NCBI GenBank assembly: GCA_964469555.1
Contig: CAYYAQ010000044.1
Span: forward strand, 1-35,941
Direction: 5' to 3'
DNA from: CAYYAQ01 sp964469555
GTDB lineage: Bacteria; Planctomycetota; UBA1135; UBA2386
Length of the DNA stretch: 35,941 nt
Positions 1-8,148 of this stretch are shown in pieces. Each line of letters opens with the position of its first letter. Within the stretch, counting starts at the first letter, position 1. The notes beneath the pieces are model-generated. The model worked only from the letters and a program-made list of their open reading frames with translations. It did no database searches and was not told where the DNA came from. The position numbers and the translations under genes are program-made.

Positions 1-3000
1 CAGAGCGACTGGCTCGTGGATATCGGCCCCGGAGCTGGCTTGCACGGTGGGGGGCTTGTCGCGTCGGGTCTGCCATCGGAGGTCAGGCAGAGCAAGGGCT
101 CGTTGACTGCTCAGTATCTGCGGGGCGAGCTGAGCATTCCTGTCCCGGATGAACGACGTCCGGGCAACGGCCAGGTTCTCGAAGTGCGCGGTGCCCGACA
201 CCACAACCTCCGCGACCTCACGGTGCAGTTCCCGCTCGGATGCCTGGTCGCCGTGACTGGAGTCTCCGGCTCGGGCAAGTCGACGCTGATCAACCACATC
301 CTGAAGAAGGCGCTGCGGCGCGACCTCAACCGCGCCGACGACATCCCTGGCGATTACGACGAGATCGTCGGCCTCGAGCACCTCGATAAGGTCATCGAGA
401 TCAGCCAGTCGCCGATCGGTCGCACGCCGCGCAGCAACCCGGCGACGTACACGAGCGTGTGGGATCACGTCCGCGATCTGTTCGCGAAGCTACCGGAGTC
501 CCGGATGCGCGCGTATCCGAAGGGGCGGTTCTCGTTCAACGTCGCAGGCGGGCGATGCGAGGCCTGTGACGGGGCGGGCGTGCTCATCCTGGAGATGCAG
601 TTCTTGTCGCCCGTCGAGATCGAGTGCGAGGACTGCAACGGCAAGCGCTTCAACCCGGAGACGCTGGAGATCGAGTTCAAGGACAAGAACGTCAGCGACT
701 ACCTGGAGATGACGGTGGACGAGGCGTACGAGTACTTCCACGCGATCCCGAAGATCGAGCGCGGGTTGAAGGCGATGCAGGACGTCGGTCTCGGCTACGT
801 ACGGCTCGGGCAGACGTCGACGACGCTGTCCGGGGGCGAGGCGCAACGGGTGAAGCTCGCCACGGAGCTGCAACGACCGGCGACGGGCAGGACGATCTAC
901 CTGCTCGACGAGCCGACGACGGGACTGCACTTCGACGACGTCCGCAAGCTGTTGGTGTGCGTGCACCGGCTCGTCGACGCGGGCAATACGGTGATCGTGA
1001 TCGAGCACAACCTCGACGTCATCAAGAGCTCGGACCATGTCATCGATCTCGGGCCCGAGGGTGGTAAAGGTGGCGGCAAGGTCGTGTTCACGGGTTCACC
1101 GGAAGCGCTGTGCAAGGCCAAGGGTTCCCATACCGGTCGGGCTTTGAAGCCAGTGCTGTTCCCACAGAAGAAGAACGGGGCAGCTCCCGCACGCAAGAAG
1201 CCGCGGCGGCGCAAGCCGGCCGATCAAATCAAAGTGGTCGGCGCGTCCAAGAACAACCTCAAGAGCATCGACGTCGAGTTGCCGATCGGGAAGTTCACGG
1301 TGATCACTGGCGTGTCCGGATCCGGCAAGTCGAGCCTCGCGTTCGACACCCTGTTCGGGGAGGGTCAGCGCCGGTTCATCGAGAGCTTGTCGACGTACGC
1401 GCGGCGATTCCTCGGTCGGATGGACCGCGCCCCGGTCGATCGGCTGGAAGGGCTCGGCCCGGCGATCGCCATCGATCAGCGGGCGAGCCATCGCAGCCCG
1501 CGATCGACGGTCGCCACGGCGACGGAGATCCACGACTACCTGCGGTTGTTGTACGCGCGCATCGGGCGACCACACTGTCCCGAGCACGGACAGGAACTGG
1601 TGCTGCACAGTCCGAGCAGCATCGCGAAAGTGCTGCTGGGGGAGTTCGAAGGGAAGCGTGGCTACATCCTGGCCCCGGTGCCGATTCCTTCGGAGGTGCG
1701 CAGTCCGCACGACAAGTTGAAGAAGTTCTCGGAAGGGGTACGCGAGGCCTGGAAGACCGATGGCTTCGTGCGCGCGCTGGTGGACGGCAAGGAGGTCCGT
1801 CTCGACAAGCCGTTGGGGTTCGGGAAGGGCAAGGGATACGTGCCGGAGCTCTACCTCGTGGTTGACCGCGTGACGTTCAAGGATCGCGGTCGGTTGGTGG
1901 ACAGCGCCGACCTCGCCGGGCGGATGGGCCACGGACGGCTGGTCGTCCGGGCGATGAACGGGAAGGAAGACTACGAGGAGCGCATCTTCACGATGGATCG
2001 GAGCTGCCCGCTGTGTGGACACGGCGTGCCGACGAACCCGCATCCGAGGTACTTCTCCTTCAACCACCACAGTGGCGCGTGCGAATACTGCTCGGGGTTG
2101 GGCGAGGTCGTCACGTGTGATCCGGATCTGCTCGTCAACCATCCCCACCTGCCCACGTTCCACGGCGCGATCCAACACAAGGGCGGCGCGTTCACGTTCC
2201 TTACCAAGAAGTCCGGCTGGTATGTGAAGATCGCCAGGCAGGTGGCGAAGAAGCACGGCTTCGATCTCACCGACAACTTCGAGGACCTGTCCGAGGAGGC
2301 GCAGGAGATTCTGCTCTACGGCACCGGGGAGGAGCGATTCGAGGTCGTGAACCGTCGCGGTGGCACGTCGAAGCGGACGTTCAAGATGGCGGTGCAGTGG
2401 AAGGGGTTCTGCACGCAGATCGAGGAGTGGGTGCACAGCGGAGGGTCATCGGAGAGGACGAAGGACAACATGCGCGCCGTGATGGCGACGGGGCCGTGCA
2501 CGGCGTGTGGTGGCGAGCGACTCGCGACCGCGCAGCGGAACATCCTCGTGGGGGGCCGCAGCCTGTCGCAGTTCACGCGGATGTCGGTCGATGACGCGAT
2601 CGCCGCCATGGCGAAGCTGCGATTGCGGAAGCCGGAGCGGCAGATCGCGGACGAAATCCTCGTGGAGATCGGCAACCGGTTGCAGTTCCTCTCGAAGGTC
2701 GGCCTCGGCTATCTCACACTCGATCGATCGGCGGGCACGTTGTCCGGCGGTGAAGCGCAGCGGATCCGGCTCGCGAGCCAGCTCGGCAATCGGCTGGTCG
2801 GTGTCCTGTACGTTTTGGACGAGCCGACGGTGGGGTTGCACCCTCGGGACACGGCGCAACTGTTGAGTACGTTGATCGACTTGCGCGACCTGGGCAACAC
2901 AGTCGTCACCGTCGAGCACGACGAGTCGGTGATGCGCGAGGCTGACTACATCATCGACATGGGCCCCGGCGCGGGGCACCAGGGTGGCGAGGTCGTCGCG

Positions 3001-4107
3001 GCGGGAACGCCAGCGCAGGTCGCGAGGTCAAAGGGATTGACCGGGCAGTACCTGCGTGGCCAGTTGGTGATCCCGGTTCCGGCGCGGCGTCGCGAGTTCT
3101 CGGCGGAAGTCCGGTTGAAGAACCTGACGCAGAACAACCTCAAGAAGATCGACGCGGCTCTTCCAATGGGAGTGCTGACGGCGGTGACGGGCGTGTCCGG
3201 GTCGGGGAAATCCACGTTGGTGCTCGAGTCGTTGTTGCCAGCGCTGATAGAAGGGTCGGTGTTGCCGAAGGGGTTCAAGGATGCACAGACGATCGTCGTG
3301 GATCAGGGTCCCATCGGGACGACGCCGGCGAGCAACCCGGCGACGTACACCGGCTTGTTCACGCCGATTCGAGAGTTGTTCGCCGAGCTGCCCGTGTCGA
3401 AGGTCAAGGGGTTCGGGCCGGGGCGGTTCTCGTTCAACATGAGGGGTGGACGTTGCGAAGCATGCGAGGGCAAGGGCCAGATCCGCGTGGAGATGCACTT
3501 CCTCGCCGACGTGTGGGTGACTTGCGACGTGTGCGGAGGCAAGCGCTACAACGCGGAGACGCTGGGTGTCGAGTTGCGCGGCAAGCACATGGCCGATGTG
3601 CTCGAGATGGAGGTCGGCGTGGCGCTCGACTTCTTCGGCAACCATCCGCGGATTCGACGACCGCTGCAGGCGATGGTTGACGTGGGGTTGGGTTACCTTC
3701 GCCTCGGGCAACCGGGCAACACGCTCTCTGGCGGCGAGGCCCAGAGGATCAAGCTGGTCGCGCAGCTGGCGCGCCCGGCGCGGCGTCACAACGTCTACAT
3801 GCTCGACGAGCCGACGACGGGTCTGCACGTCTTGGACGTCGCGCGTCTCATCGAAGTACTGCACCGACTCGTCGACCAGCAGCACACCGTGATCGTGATC
3901 GAGCACCACCTGGATGTGATCAAGAACGCGGACCACGTGATCGAGCTCGGTCCCGACGCGGGTCCCCTCGGCGGCGAAATCGTCGTCACGGGCACGCCGG
4001 AGCAGGTCGCCCGGAGCAAGAAGAGTGTCACGGGCTCGTTCCTTGCGCCGCTGGTCGGCGCGGCGAAGTCCAAGAAGAAGACGCGGTCTCGCGGGCAGGG
4101 GGTTTGA
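1..4107 (+). CDS. uvrA: Tandem (double) UvrA, excinuclease ABC subunit A; 5' end outside the window
   Basis: UvrA is the damage-recognition ATPase of nucleotide excision repair, acting with UvrB. The reading frame is open from base 1, so the gene starts upstream; the GTG at 16 is internal. The visible 1,368 codons hold the end of one ATPase domain, then a complete second ATPase domain (Walker A GVSGSGKST with Lys93, signature LSGGEAQR near 276, LLDEPTTGLH near 301). A Lys/Arg-rich linker (about residues 380-405) leads into a second, complete UvrA. That copy has Walker A with Lys443, the FIESLSTYARRFLG motif, the CPLCG and CEYC zinc cysteines, LSGGEAQRIRLASQLG, and a final ATPase domain with CEAC/CDVC cysteines. 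Ordinary UvrA is about 940 residues, so this is one and a half UvrAs in view and probably two in full. Tandem UvrA is known from Chlamydia, among others. The tail is basic (KSKKKTRSRG). Confidence 0.95.
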   Translation, partial: QSDWLVDIGPGAGLHGGGLVASGLPSEVRQSKGSLTAQYLRGELSIPVPDERRPGNGQVLEVRGARHHNLRDLTVQFPLGCLVAVTGVSGSGKSTLINHILKKALRRDLNRADDIPGDYDEIVGLEHLDKVIEISQSPIGRTPRSNPATYTSVWDHVRDLFAKLPESRMRAYPKGRFSFNVAGGRCEACDGAGVLILEMQFLSPVEIECEDCNGKRFNPETLEIEFKDKNVSDYLEMTVDEAYEYFHAIPKIERGLKAMQDVGLGYVRLGQTSTTLSGGEAQRVKLATELQRPATGRTIYLLDEPTTGLHFDDVRKLLVCVHRLVDAGNTVIVIEHNLDVIKSSDHVIDLGPEGGKGGGKVVFTGSPEALCKAKGSHTGRALKPVLFPQKKNGAAPARKKPRRRKPADQIKVVGASKNNLKSIDVELPIGKFTVITGVSGSGKSSLAFDTLFGEGQRRFIESLSTYARRFLGRMDRAPVDRLEGLGPAIAIDQRASHRSPRSTVATATEIHDYLRLLYARIGRPHCPEHGQELVLHSPSSIAKVLLGEFEGKRGYILAPVPIPSEVRSPHDKLKKFSEGVREAWKTDGFVRALVDGKEVRLDKPLGFGKGKGYVPELYLVVDRVTFKDRGRLVDSADLAGRMGHGRLVVRAMNGKEDYEERIFTMDRSCPLCGHGVPTNPHPRYFSFNHHSGACEYCSGLGEVVTCDPDLLVNHPHLPTFHGAIQHKGGAFTFLTKKSGWYVKIARQVAKKHGFDLTDNFEDLSEEAQEILLYGTGEERFEVVNRRGGTSKRTFKMAVQWKGFCTQIEEWVHSGGSSERTKDNMRAVMATGPCTACGGERLATAQRNILVGGRSLSQFTRMSVDDAIAAMAKLRLRKPERQIADEILVEIGNRLQFLSKVGLGYLTLDRSAGTLSGGEAQRIRLASQLGNRLVGVLYVLDEPTVGLHPRDTAQLLSTLIDLRDLGNTVVTVEHDESVMREADYIIDMGPGAGHQGGEVVAAGTPAQVARSKGLTGQYLRGQLVIPVPARRREFSAEVRLKNLTQNNLKKIDAALPMGVLTAVTGVSGSGKSTLVLESLLPALIEGSVLPKGFKDAQTIVVDQGPIGTTPASNPATYTGLFTPIRELFAELPVSKVKGFGPGRFSFNMRGGRCEACEGKGQIRVEMHFLADVWVTCDVCGGKRYNAETLGVELRGKHMADVLEMEVGVALDFFGNHPRIRRPLQAMVDVGLGYLRLGQPGNTLSGGEAQRIKLVAQLARPARRHNVYMLDEPTTGLHVLDVARLIEVLHRLVDQQHTVIVIEHHLDVIKNADHVIELGPDAGPLGGEIVVTGTPEQVARSKKSVTGSFLAPLVGAAKSKKKTRSRGQGV

Positions 4108-4111
4108 GGTC

Positions 4112-4149
4112 GGGAATGACCGAGCAACGTGCCTCGGACTCCCCATTCC
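4112..4149 (+). terminator. Possible weak terminator after uvrA
   Basis: Just after the uvrA stop, GGAATG (4113-4118) can pair with CATTCC (4144-4149), and inside it CCGAG (4120-4124) with CTCGG (4133-4137). The pairing is interrupted by unpaired bases and no T-run follows, so it is only a candidate. Confidence 0.3.
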
Positions 4150-4218
4150 GCCCTCGCCATCGCCGCCGCGACTTTTCTCACGAATGAAGCCAATCTAGCG
4201 CACAAACGTCGCAGCCAC

Positions 4219-4227
4219 TGCTATCAT
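4219..4227 (+). promoter_or_regulatory. Candidate extended -10 promoter element for the his operon
   Basis: The bases TGCTATCAT fit an extended -10 element (TG, one base, then TATCAT, one mismatch from TATAAT). Transcription would begin around 4233-4235, only a few bases before the leader-peptide ATG at 4238, making that ORF nearly leaderless. I see no convincing -35 element. The call rests on one short match. Confidence 0.35.
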
Positions 4228-4237
4228 TCGGACCCCA

Positions 4238-4294
4238 ATGAACGCCAACGTGCACCATCATCACCATCATTCGCATCCCGCAAGGGTCGGCTGA
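4238..4294 (+). CDS. hisL: His-rich leader peptide of the histidine operon
   Basis: An 18-codon ORF (ATG 4238, TGA 4292-4294) encodes MNANVHHHHHHSHPARVG. Six consecutive His codons at 4253-4270 and a seventh at 4274 lie about 100 bases before hisG. This is the hallmark of a ribosome-mediated his attenuator: scarce His-tRNA stalls the leader ribosome and changes the fold of the RNA downstream. The family is well known in enterobacteria. No Shine-Dalgarno sequence precedes the ATG, which is consistent with a near-leaderless transcript from the candidate promoter at 4219-4227. Seven His in 18 codons immediately before a his operon is very unlikely to be chance. That it is translated is inferred. 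Confidence 0.75.
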   Translation: MNANVHHHHHHSHPARVG

Positions 4295-4333
4295 CGGTAC
4301 GTGCACACCTGGTGACCACGACCACGCCGGCCC
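4284..4333 (+). promoter_or_regulatory. Predicted antiterminator pairing of the his attenuator
   Basis: GGGTCGGC at 4284-4291, the last codons of the leader peptide, can pair with GCCGGCCC at 4326-4333: seven Watson-Crick pairs and one G-U. The second strand overlaps the 5' arm of the hairpin at 4323-4346, so the two structures exclude each other. A ribosome stalled at the sixth His codon (4268) would cover up to roughly 4282 and leave 4284-4291 free. A ribosome at the stop codon (4292) would mask it and let the downstream hairpin form. Found by eye; no folding energy computed. Confidence 0.55.
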
Positions 4334-4346
4334 GCACGCCGGCGTG
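4323..4346 (+). terminator. Attenuator hairpin before hisG
   Basis: CACGCCGGC (4323-4331) and GCCGGCGTG (4338-4346) form a perfect 9-bp GC-rich stem with a six-base loop. The tail is CTTCGCTTAAGGG, T-containing but not a true T-run. It may terminate inefficiently, need Rho or other help, or act by pausing. Its place between the His leader peptide and hisG supports the attenuator reading. Confidence 0.55.
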
Positions 4347-4371
4347 CTTCGCTTAAGGGCGAATCGGGCGT

Positions 4372-4393
4372 CGGCGTCGGGCGAACAACGCCG
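4372..4393 (+). promoter_or_regulatory. Hairpin next to the hisG start codon
   Basis: CGGCGT (4372-4377) and ACGCCG (4388-4393) form a 6-bp stem with a 10-base loop, ending two bases before the hisG ATG. hisG has no visible Shine-Dalgarno sequence, so this structure could limit ribosome access. In GC-rich DNA such stems also arise by chance. Confidence 0.3.
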
Positions 4394-4395
4394 CC

Positions 4396-5259
4396 ATGAC
4401 ACAGACCAATACACGCCTTGCCCTGCCGAAGGGCCGCATGCAGGAAGCCCTCTTTCGCCTTCTCCGTGACGCTGGAGTCGACTGCGACGCGGGACTCCGC
4501 TCGTACCGACCGGACGGGCTGCTGCCCGGCTTCATCGCGAAGATCCTCAAACCACGCAACATCGCCGAGATGCTCCACGTCGGCACGCGTGACGCGGGCT
4601 TCGCCGGCGCGGACTGGGTCGCGGAGCTCGACCTCGACCTCGTCGAAGTGCTCGACCTCGGACTCGACAACGTCCGCGTCGTCGCCGCCGCGCCGGAGTC
4701 GTTCCTGGTCGACGGCGGTTTTCCCGACGGCGTCGTCCGCGTCGCCACGGAGTACGAGAACCTCACGCGTCGCTGGATCGAACAGCGGGACCTGGAGGCC
4801 ACCGTTATCCGTTCCTTCGGCGCGACCGAGGTGTTTCCACCCGAGGATGCCGACTGCATCGTCGACAACGTCTCGACCGGCTCGACTCTCCGCGCGAACA
4901 ACCTCGTCGTCGTCGACGAGCTCATGACGTCGACGACGCGCCTCTACGCCAATCCACGTTCCATGGAGGACGCGGAACAGCGCGAGCGCATCGAACAACT
5001 CGCCGTGCTGCTCCGCTCCGTCCTCGCCGCCCGCGAGCGCGTGCTGCTGGAAATCAATGTTCCTGGCGAATCGCTGGAGGCCCTCGTCGCCACCTTGCCG
5101 TGTATGCGGCAGCCGACCATCTCCAAGCTGCACCACGACGACTGGTATGCCGTGCGGGTTGCCGTGCCCCGCGCCGATCTCCCACGGCTGATCCCCGAGA
5201 TCAAGGCCCGTGGCGGTACTGACCTCCTCGTCTCCAAACTCGACCAGATCGTGCCATGA
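4396..5259 (+). CDS. hisG: ATP phosphoribosyltransferase, long form
   Basis: Catalyses the first committed step of histidine synthesis, joining ATP and PRPP to phosphoribosyl-ATP. The 287 residues match the long HisG form. The N-terminus LALPKGRMQEALFRLL is typical, and DNVSTGSTLRANNL is the PRPP-binding segment. After about residue 215, PTISKLHHDDWYAVRV is the C-terminal ACT-like domain through which histidine inhibits this form. No separate HisZ is therefore needed, and none is seen. It is the first gene of the operon, preceded by the leader peptide and attenuator, so control is probably both transcriptional and by feedback. Its stop overlaps the next start (ATGA). Confidence 0.96.
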   Translation: MTQTNTRLALPKGRMQEALFRLLRDAGVDCDAGLRSYRPDGLLPGFIAKILKPRNIAEMLHVGTRDAGFAGADWVAELDLDLVEVLDLGLDNVRVVAAAPESFLVDGGFPDGVVRVATEYENLTRRWIEQRDLEATVIRSFGATEVFPPEDADCIVDNVSTGSTLRANNLVVVDELMTSTTRLYANPRSMEDAEQRERIEQLAVLLRSVLAARERVLLEINVPGESLEALVATLPCMRQPTISKLHHDDWYAVRVAVPRADLPRLIPEIKARGGTDLLVSKLDQIVP

Positions 5260-6956
5260 GTCTACCGCGGCCCGACATCGACCGGCTGGGCGAGAGTGCC
5301 TACGGCGTGCCCCGGCTCAGTGGCCCGATCGACCTCTGGCTCGACGGCAACGAGGGCCCGGCGCCGACCCAAGCCGTGTGCCAGGAACTCGCGAACCTCG
5401 ATCCGGAGATCCTGCGACGCTACCCCGACGCGAAGCCGCTCGAACGAGAACTCGCCGCGCAACTGGGCGTGCCCGGGTCTCGCGTCTTCGTCACGGCTGG
5501 CGCCGACGAGGGCATCGACCGGTTCTGTCGCGCGTTCCTCTCGCCGGGTCGCAACGCCGTCGTGCTCGCCCCCGCGTTCGAGATGCAGGTCCGCTACGCG
5601 CAGCTAGCCGGCGCCGAGGTTCGCGAGGTCGATTGGATGTCGGGCGAATTCCCGATCGAACGCGTGCTCGATGCCGTCGACGCGGACACGTGTGTCATCG
5701 CGATCGCTTCGCCCAACAACCCGACCGGTCTCACGATGCCGCGGGATATGATCGAAGAGCTGGTCCGCCGTGCTCCCGATGTCTGGTTGATGCTCGACCT
5801 CGTCTACGCCGAATTCCTCGACGACGATCCGACCGCCTTCGCGATCGGACTCCCCAATTCGATCGTCCTCCGGAGCTTGTCGAAGAGCGGTGGCCTCGCC
5901 GGACTCCGCGTCGGTTATGCGGTTGGGCCCGAAGATGCGATCGCCGCGATGCGCCGGGCCGGTGGTCCGTACTCCGTCGCTGGCCCGAGCCTCGCCCTGG
6001 CCAGCCGGTTCGTGCGCGAGTCGTCGTCGGCGTTCGAGGCGTTCCGCAAGGTCGTCGAACGCGAACGCAATACCCTGCGCGGCGTTCTCCTCGAGTGCGG
6101 TCTCGGAGTCGAACCCGGGACGGCGAATTTCTTGCTCGCCCGGACTCCGCGTTCCCGCTGGTTGTGGGAGGGTCTCGCGAGTTTCGGCATCGCGGTGCGC
6201 TGGTTCGCGGGCCGGCGCGATCTTGAGGATGCCGTGCGGATCACGTGTCCAGGAGACCCAGTCTCGTTCGCGAGACTGCTGGCCGGTCTGCGCGCGACTC
6301 TCGCGCCGCAAGCGATCCTCTTCGACATGGATGGAGTCCTCGTCGACGTGAGCGACAGCTACGACCTGGCCATCATCGAGACGGCGGCTTCGTTCGGCGT
6401 GACGGTTACGCGTGAGGACATCGCAGCGGCGAAGGCTCGGGGTGATGCGAACAACGACTGGCGCGTCACAAAGGGACTGCTGGAGGCCCGGGGGTGCGAC
6501 GCGGCTCTCGACGAAGTTACGCGCCGCTTCGAAGAAGCGTACCAAACGCGGTTGTGGAAGAACGAGATCCTCACCGTCGATCCCGAGTGGCTCGCTGCCC
6601 TCAGCCGACGCGTAACCCTCGGTGTCGTCACGGGGCGCCCGCGCAAGGACGCGGAGCGCTTCCTCGAGAGCGCTGGCATCGACGCGTGCTTCTCCACGGT
6701 GGTGTGCATGGAGGACGCAGCCCCGAAACCGTCGCCGGAACCAGTGACCCTCGCACTCAGCCGATTGAATTGCGACACAGCGTGGTTCGTCGGCGACACC
6801 GTGGATGACGTCCGTGCCGCGCGTGCGGCTGCCGTCGTCCCACTCGGAATCGTTGCCCCGGGCGACGATCCTGAAGACCCTCGGACGAACCTGACCGCGA
6901 CCGGCGCCGCCCGCGTGCTCGACGTCCTCACCGAACTCGAACAACTCTTGCCATGA
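5256..6956 (+). CDS. hisC: Histidinol-phosphate aminotransferase fused to a HAD phosphatase
   Basis: Residues 1-350 are a PLP-dependent HisC: LWLDGNEGP near the N-terminus, ASPNNPTG, DLVYAEF, and Lys210 in SLSKSGGLAGLRVGY, which should form the PLP Schiff base. Residues 352-566 are a HAD hydrolase with all four motifs: DMDGV (nucleophile Asp357, acid Asp359), VVTGRP (Thr459), Lys491 in APKPSPEP, and VGDTVDDV (Asp514, Asp518). A helical cap of about 100 residues lies between motifs I and II. HisC makes histidinol phosphate, and the next step is its dephosphorylation. hisB here lacks the phosphatase domain found in E. coli HisB, and no hisN or PHP-type phosphatase lies in the operon. The HAD half is thus the best candidate for histidinol-phosphate phosphatase; that is inference. 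It could instead be a phosphoglycolate-type phosphatase. Confidence 0.9.
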   Translation: MSLPRPDIDRLGESAYGVPRLSGPIDLWLDGNEGPAPTQAVCQELANLDPEILRRYPDAKPLERELAAQLGVPGSRVFVTAGADEGIDRFCRAFLSPGRNAVVLAPAFEMQVRYAQLAGAEVREVDWMSGEFPIERVLDAVDADTCVIAIASPNNPTGLTMPRDMIEELVRRAPDVWLMLDLVYAEFLDDDPTAFAIGLPNSIVLRSLSKSGGLAGLRVGYAVGPEDAIAAMRRAGGPYSVAGPSLALASRFVRESSSAFEAFRKVVERERNTLRGVLLECGLGVEPGTANFLLARTPRSRWLWEGLASFGIAVRWFAGRRDLEDAVRITCPGDPVSFARLLAGLRATLAPQAILFDMDGVLVDVSDSYDLAIIETAASFGVTVTREDIAAAKARGDANNDWRVTKGLLEARGCDAALDEVTRRFEEAYQTRLWKNEILTVDPEWLAALSRRVTLGVVTGRPRKDAERFLESAGIDACFSTVVCMEDAAPKPSPEPVTLALSRLNCDTAWFVGDTVDDVRAARAAAVVPLGIVAPGDDPEDPRTNLTATGAARVLDVLTELEQLLP

Positions 6957-7543
6957 AGAAACGACAAGCAACTCTCGAACGCCGGACCTCGGAGACCCAG
7001 ATCGAGGTCACCCTGGATCTCGACGGTCTCGGTGACAGCCGAATCGTCACAGGCCTCGGATTTCTCGACCACATGCTTGCGTCATTCGCGAAGCACGGGC
7101 GATTCGATCTCACCTTGACGTGTCAGGGGGACCTCCACATCGACGATCACCACACTGTCGAAGACTGTGCGCTGGTCCTCGGCGAGGCTTTCGACCGCGC
7201 GCTCGGCGAACGCTGCGGCATCGAACGATTCGGCGATGCACACATCGCCATGGACGAGGCGCTGGTTCGCGCGGCGGTCGACCTGTCTGGTCGACCATTC
7301 GCGAGCATCGATCTCGGGCTGCGCCGCGAGAAACTCGGTGACGTCGCGTGCGAGAATCTCACGCACTTCTTCCAGAGCTTCGCTACCGCGTCCCGCAACA
7401 CCGTCCACATCGATGTGCTGAAGGGCGAGAACGATCACCACAGGACCGAAGCCTCTTTCAAGGGCCTTGCCGTCGCCCTGCGCCGCGCGCTCCGCCGCAC
7501 GGAGAGTTCGGCGGTGCCGAGCACGAAGGGAGTGCTATCGTGA
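6953..7543 (+). CDS. hisB: Imidazoleglycerol-phosphate dehydratase
   Basis: Converts imidazole-glycerol phosphate to imidazole-acetol phosphate. The 196 residues are the usual size of the stand-alone enzyme, without the N-terminal phosphatase of the E. coli bifunctional HisB. The metal-binding and active-site motifs are all present: GLGFLDHML, the HIDDHHTVEDCALVLG segment, and GENDHHRTEASFKGLA, with PSTKGVL at the end. The start ATG overlaps the stop of the hisC-HAD gene (ATGA), suggesting translational coupling. Confidence 0.97.
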   Translation: MKKRQATLERRTSETQIEVTLDLDGLGDSRIVTGLGFLDHMLASFAKHGRFDLTLTCQGDLHIDDHHTVEDCALVLGEAFDRALGERCGIERFGDAHIAMDEALVRAAVDLSGRPFASIDLGLRREKLGDVACENLTHFFQSFATASRNTVHIDVLKGENDHHRTEASFKGLAVALRRALRRTESSAVPSTKGVLS

Positions 7544-8148
7544 TCCGCGTGCACATCGTCGCGACCGGAGTCGCGAACACTGCGTCGGTCTGCGCAGCGT
7601 TCCACCGTCTGGGTTGTGAGCCGGTGTTCGTCGAGCGTTTCGAGGAGGTACGCGATGCGACGCACCTCGTCGTCCCCGGTGTCGGTGCGTTCGGAGCTGC
7701 TATGGCGCGGCTGCGGGAGCGGGATTGGGTCGAGCCCCTGGTTCACCGGATCCGTGACGGGCGACCGACTTTCGCGATCTGTCTGGGCCTGCAGCTCCTC
7801 GGCGCGGGGAGTTCCGAATCCCCGGGTGATCCGGGGCTCGCCTGCGTTCCCGAGGTCGCCGCGCCGTTCGCCCGCGGGACCCGCACGCCACACATGGGGT
7901 GGAATCAAGTCCGCGCCGATTCCGAATGTCGGTTGATCGAGAGTGGCGCGGCGTACTTCGCGCACTCGTACTGCTGGGGCGGTGTTCCCGATGGCTGGGC
8001 CGGTGCGCGGACGGAGCACGCTGAGCCCTTCGTTTCGGCGATCGAACGCGAGGCCGTGGTCGCGTGCCAGTTCCACCCGGAGTTGTCGGGTGATTACGGG
8101 GCGGATCTGATGCGGCGTTGGCTGCGCGCGGGAGATACGTCGTGCTGA
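7540..8148 (+). CDS. hisH: Imidazole glycerol phosphate synthase, glutamine amidotransferase subunit
   Basis: HisH hydrolyses glutamine and passes ammonia to HisF. The class-I amidotransferase triad is visible: Cys81 in AICLGLQLL, and His179 with Glu181 in QFHPE. The family motifs VVPGVGAFGAAM and PHMGWNQV are also present. I chose the GTG at 7540, which overlaps the hisB stop (GTGA) and gives 202 residues, the usual length. The frame runs open back to 7348, but that extension lies inside hisB and encodes no HisH-like sequence. The N-terminal VATGVANTASV differs from the more common GxGNxxS. Confidence 0.95.
   Translation: MIRVHIVATGVANTASVCAAFHRLGCEPVFVERFEEVRDATHLVVPGVGAFGAAMARLRERDWVEPLVHRIRDGRPTFAICLGLQLLGAGSSESPGDPGLACVPEVAAPFARGTRTPHMGWNQVRADSECRLIESGAAYFAHSYCWGGVPDGWAGARTEHAEPFVSAIEREAVVACQFHPELSGDYGADLMRRWLRAGDTSC

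Noticed and set aside
1096..2436. A 446-codon minus-strand ORF inside uvrA
   Set aside because: Antisense shadow: His/Arg/Leu-rich with no recognisable domain, and fully covered by the clear UvrA reading frame.
4129..4356. A 75-codon plus-strand ORF across the his leader
   Set aside because: Different frame from the His leader peptide, with no protein-like features, and it runs through the attenuator hairpin.
7348..7539. Upstream extension of the hisH frame
   Set aside because: Lies wholly inside hisB, and the translation is unlike any HisH N-terminus. GTG 7540 gives the normal protein length.
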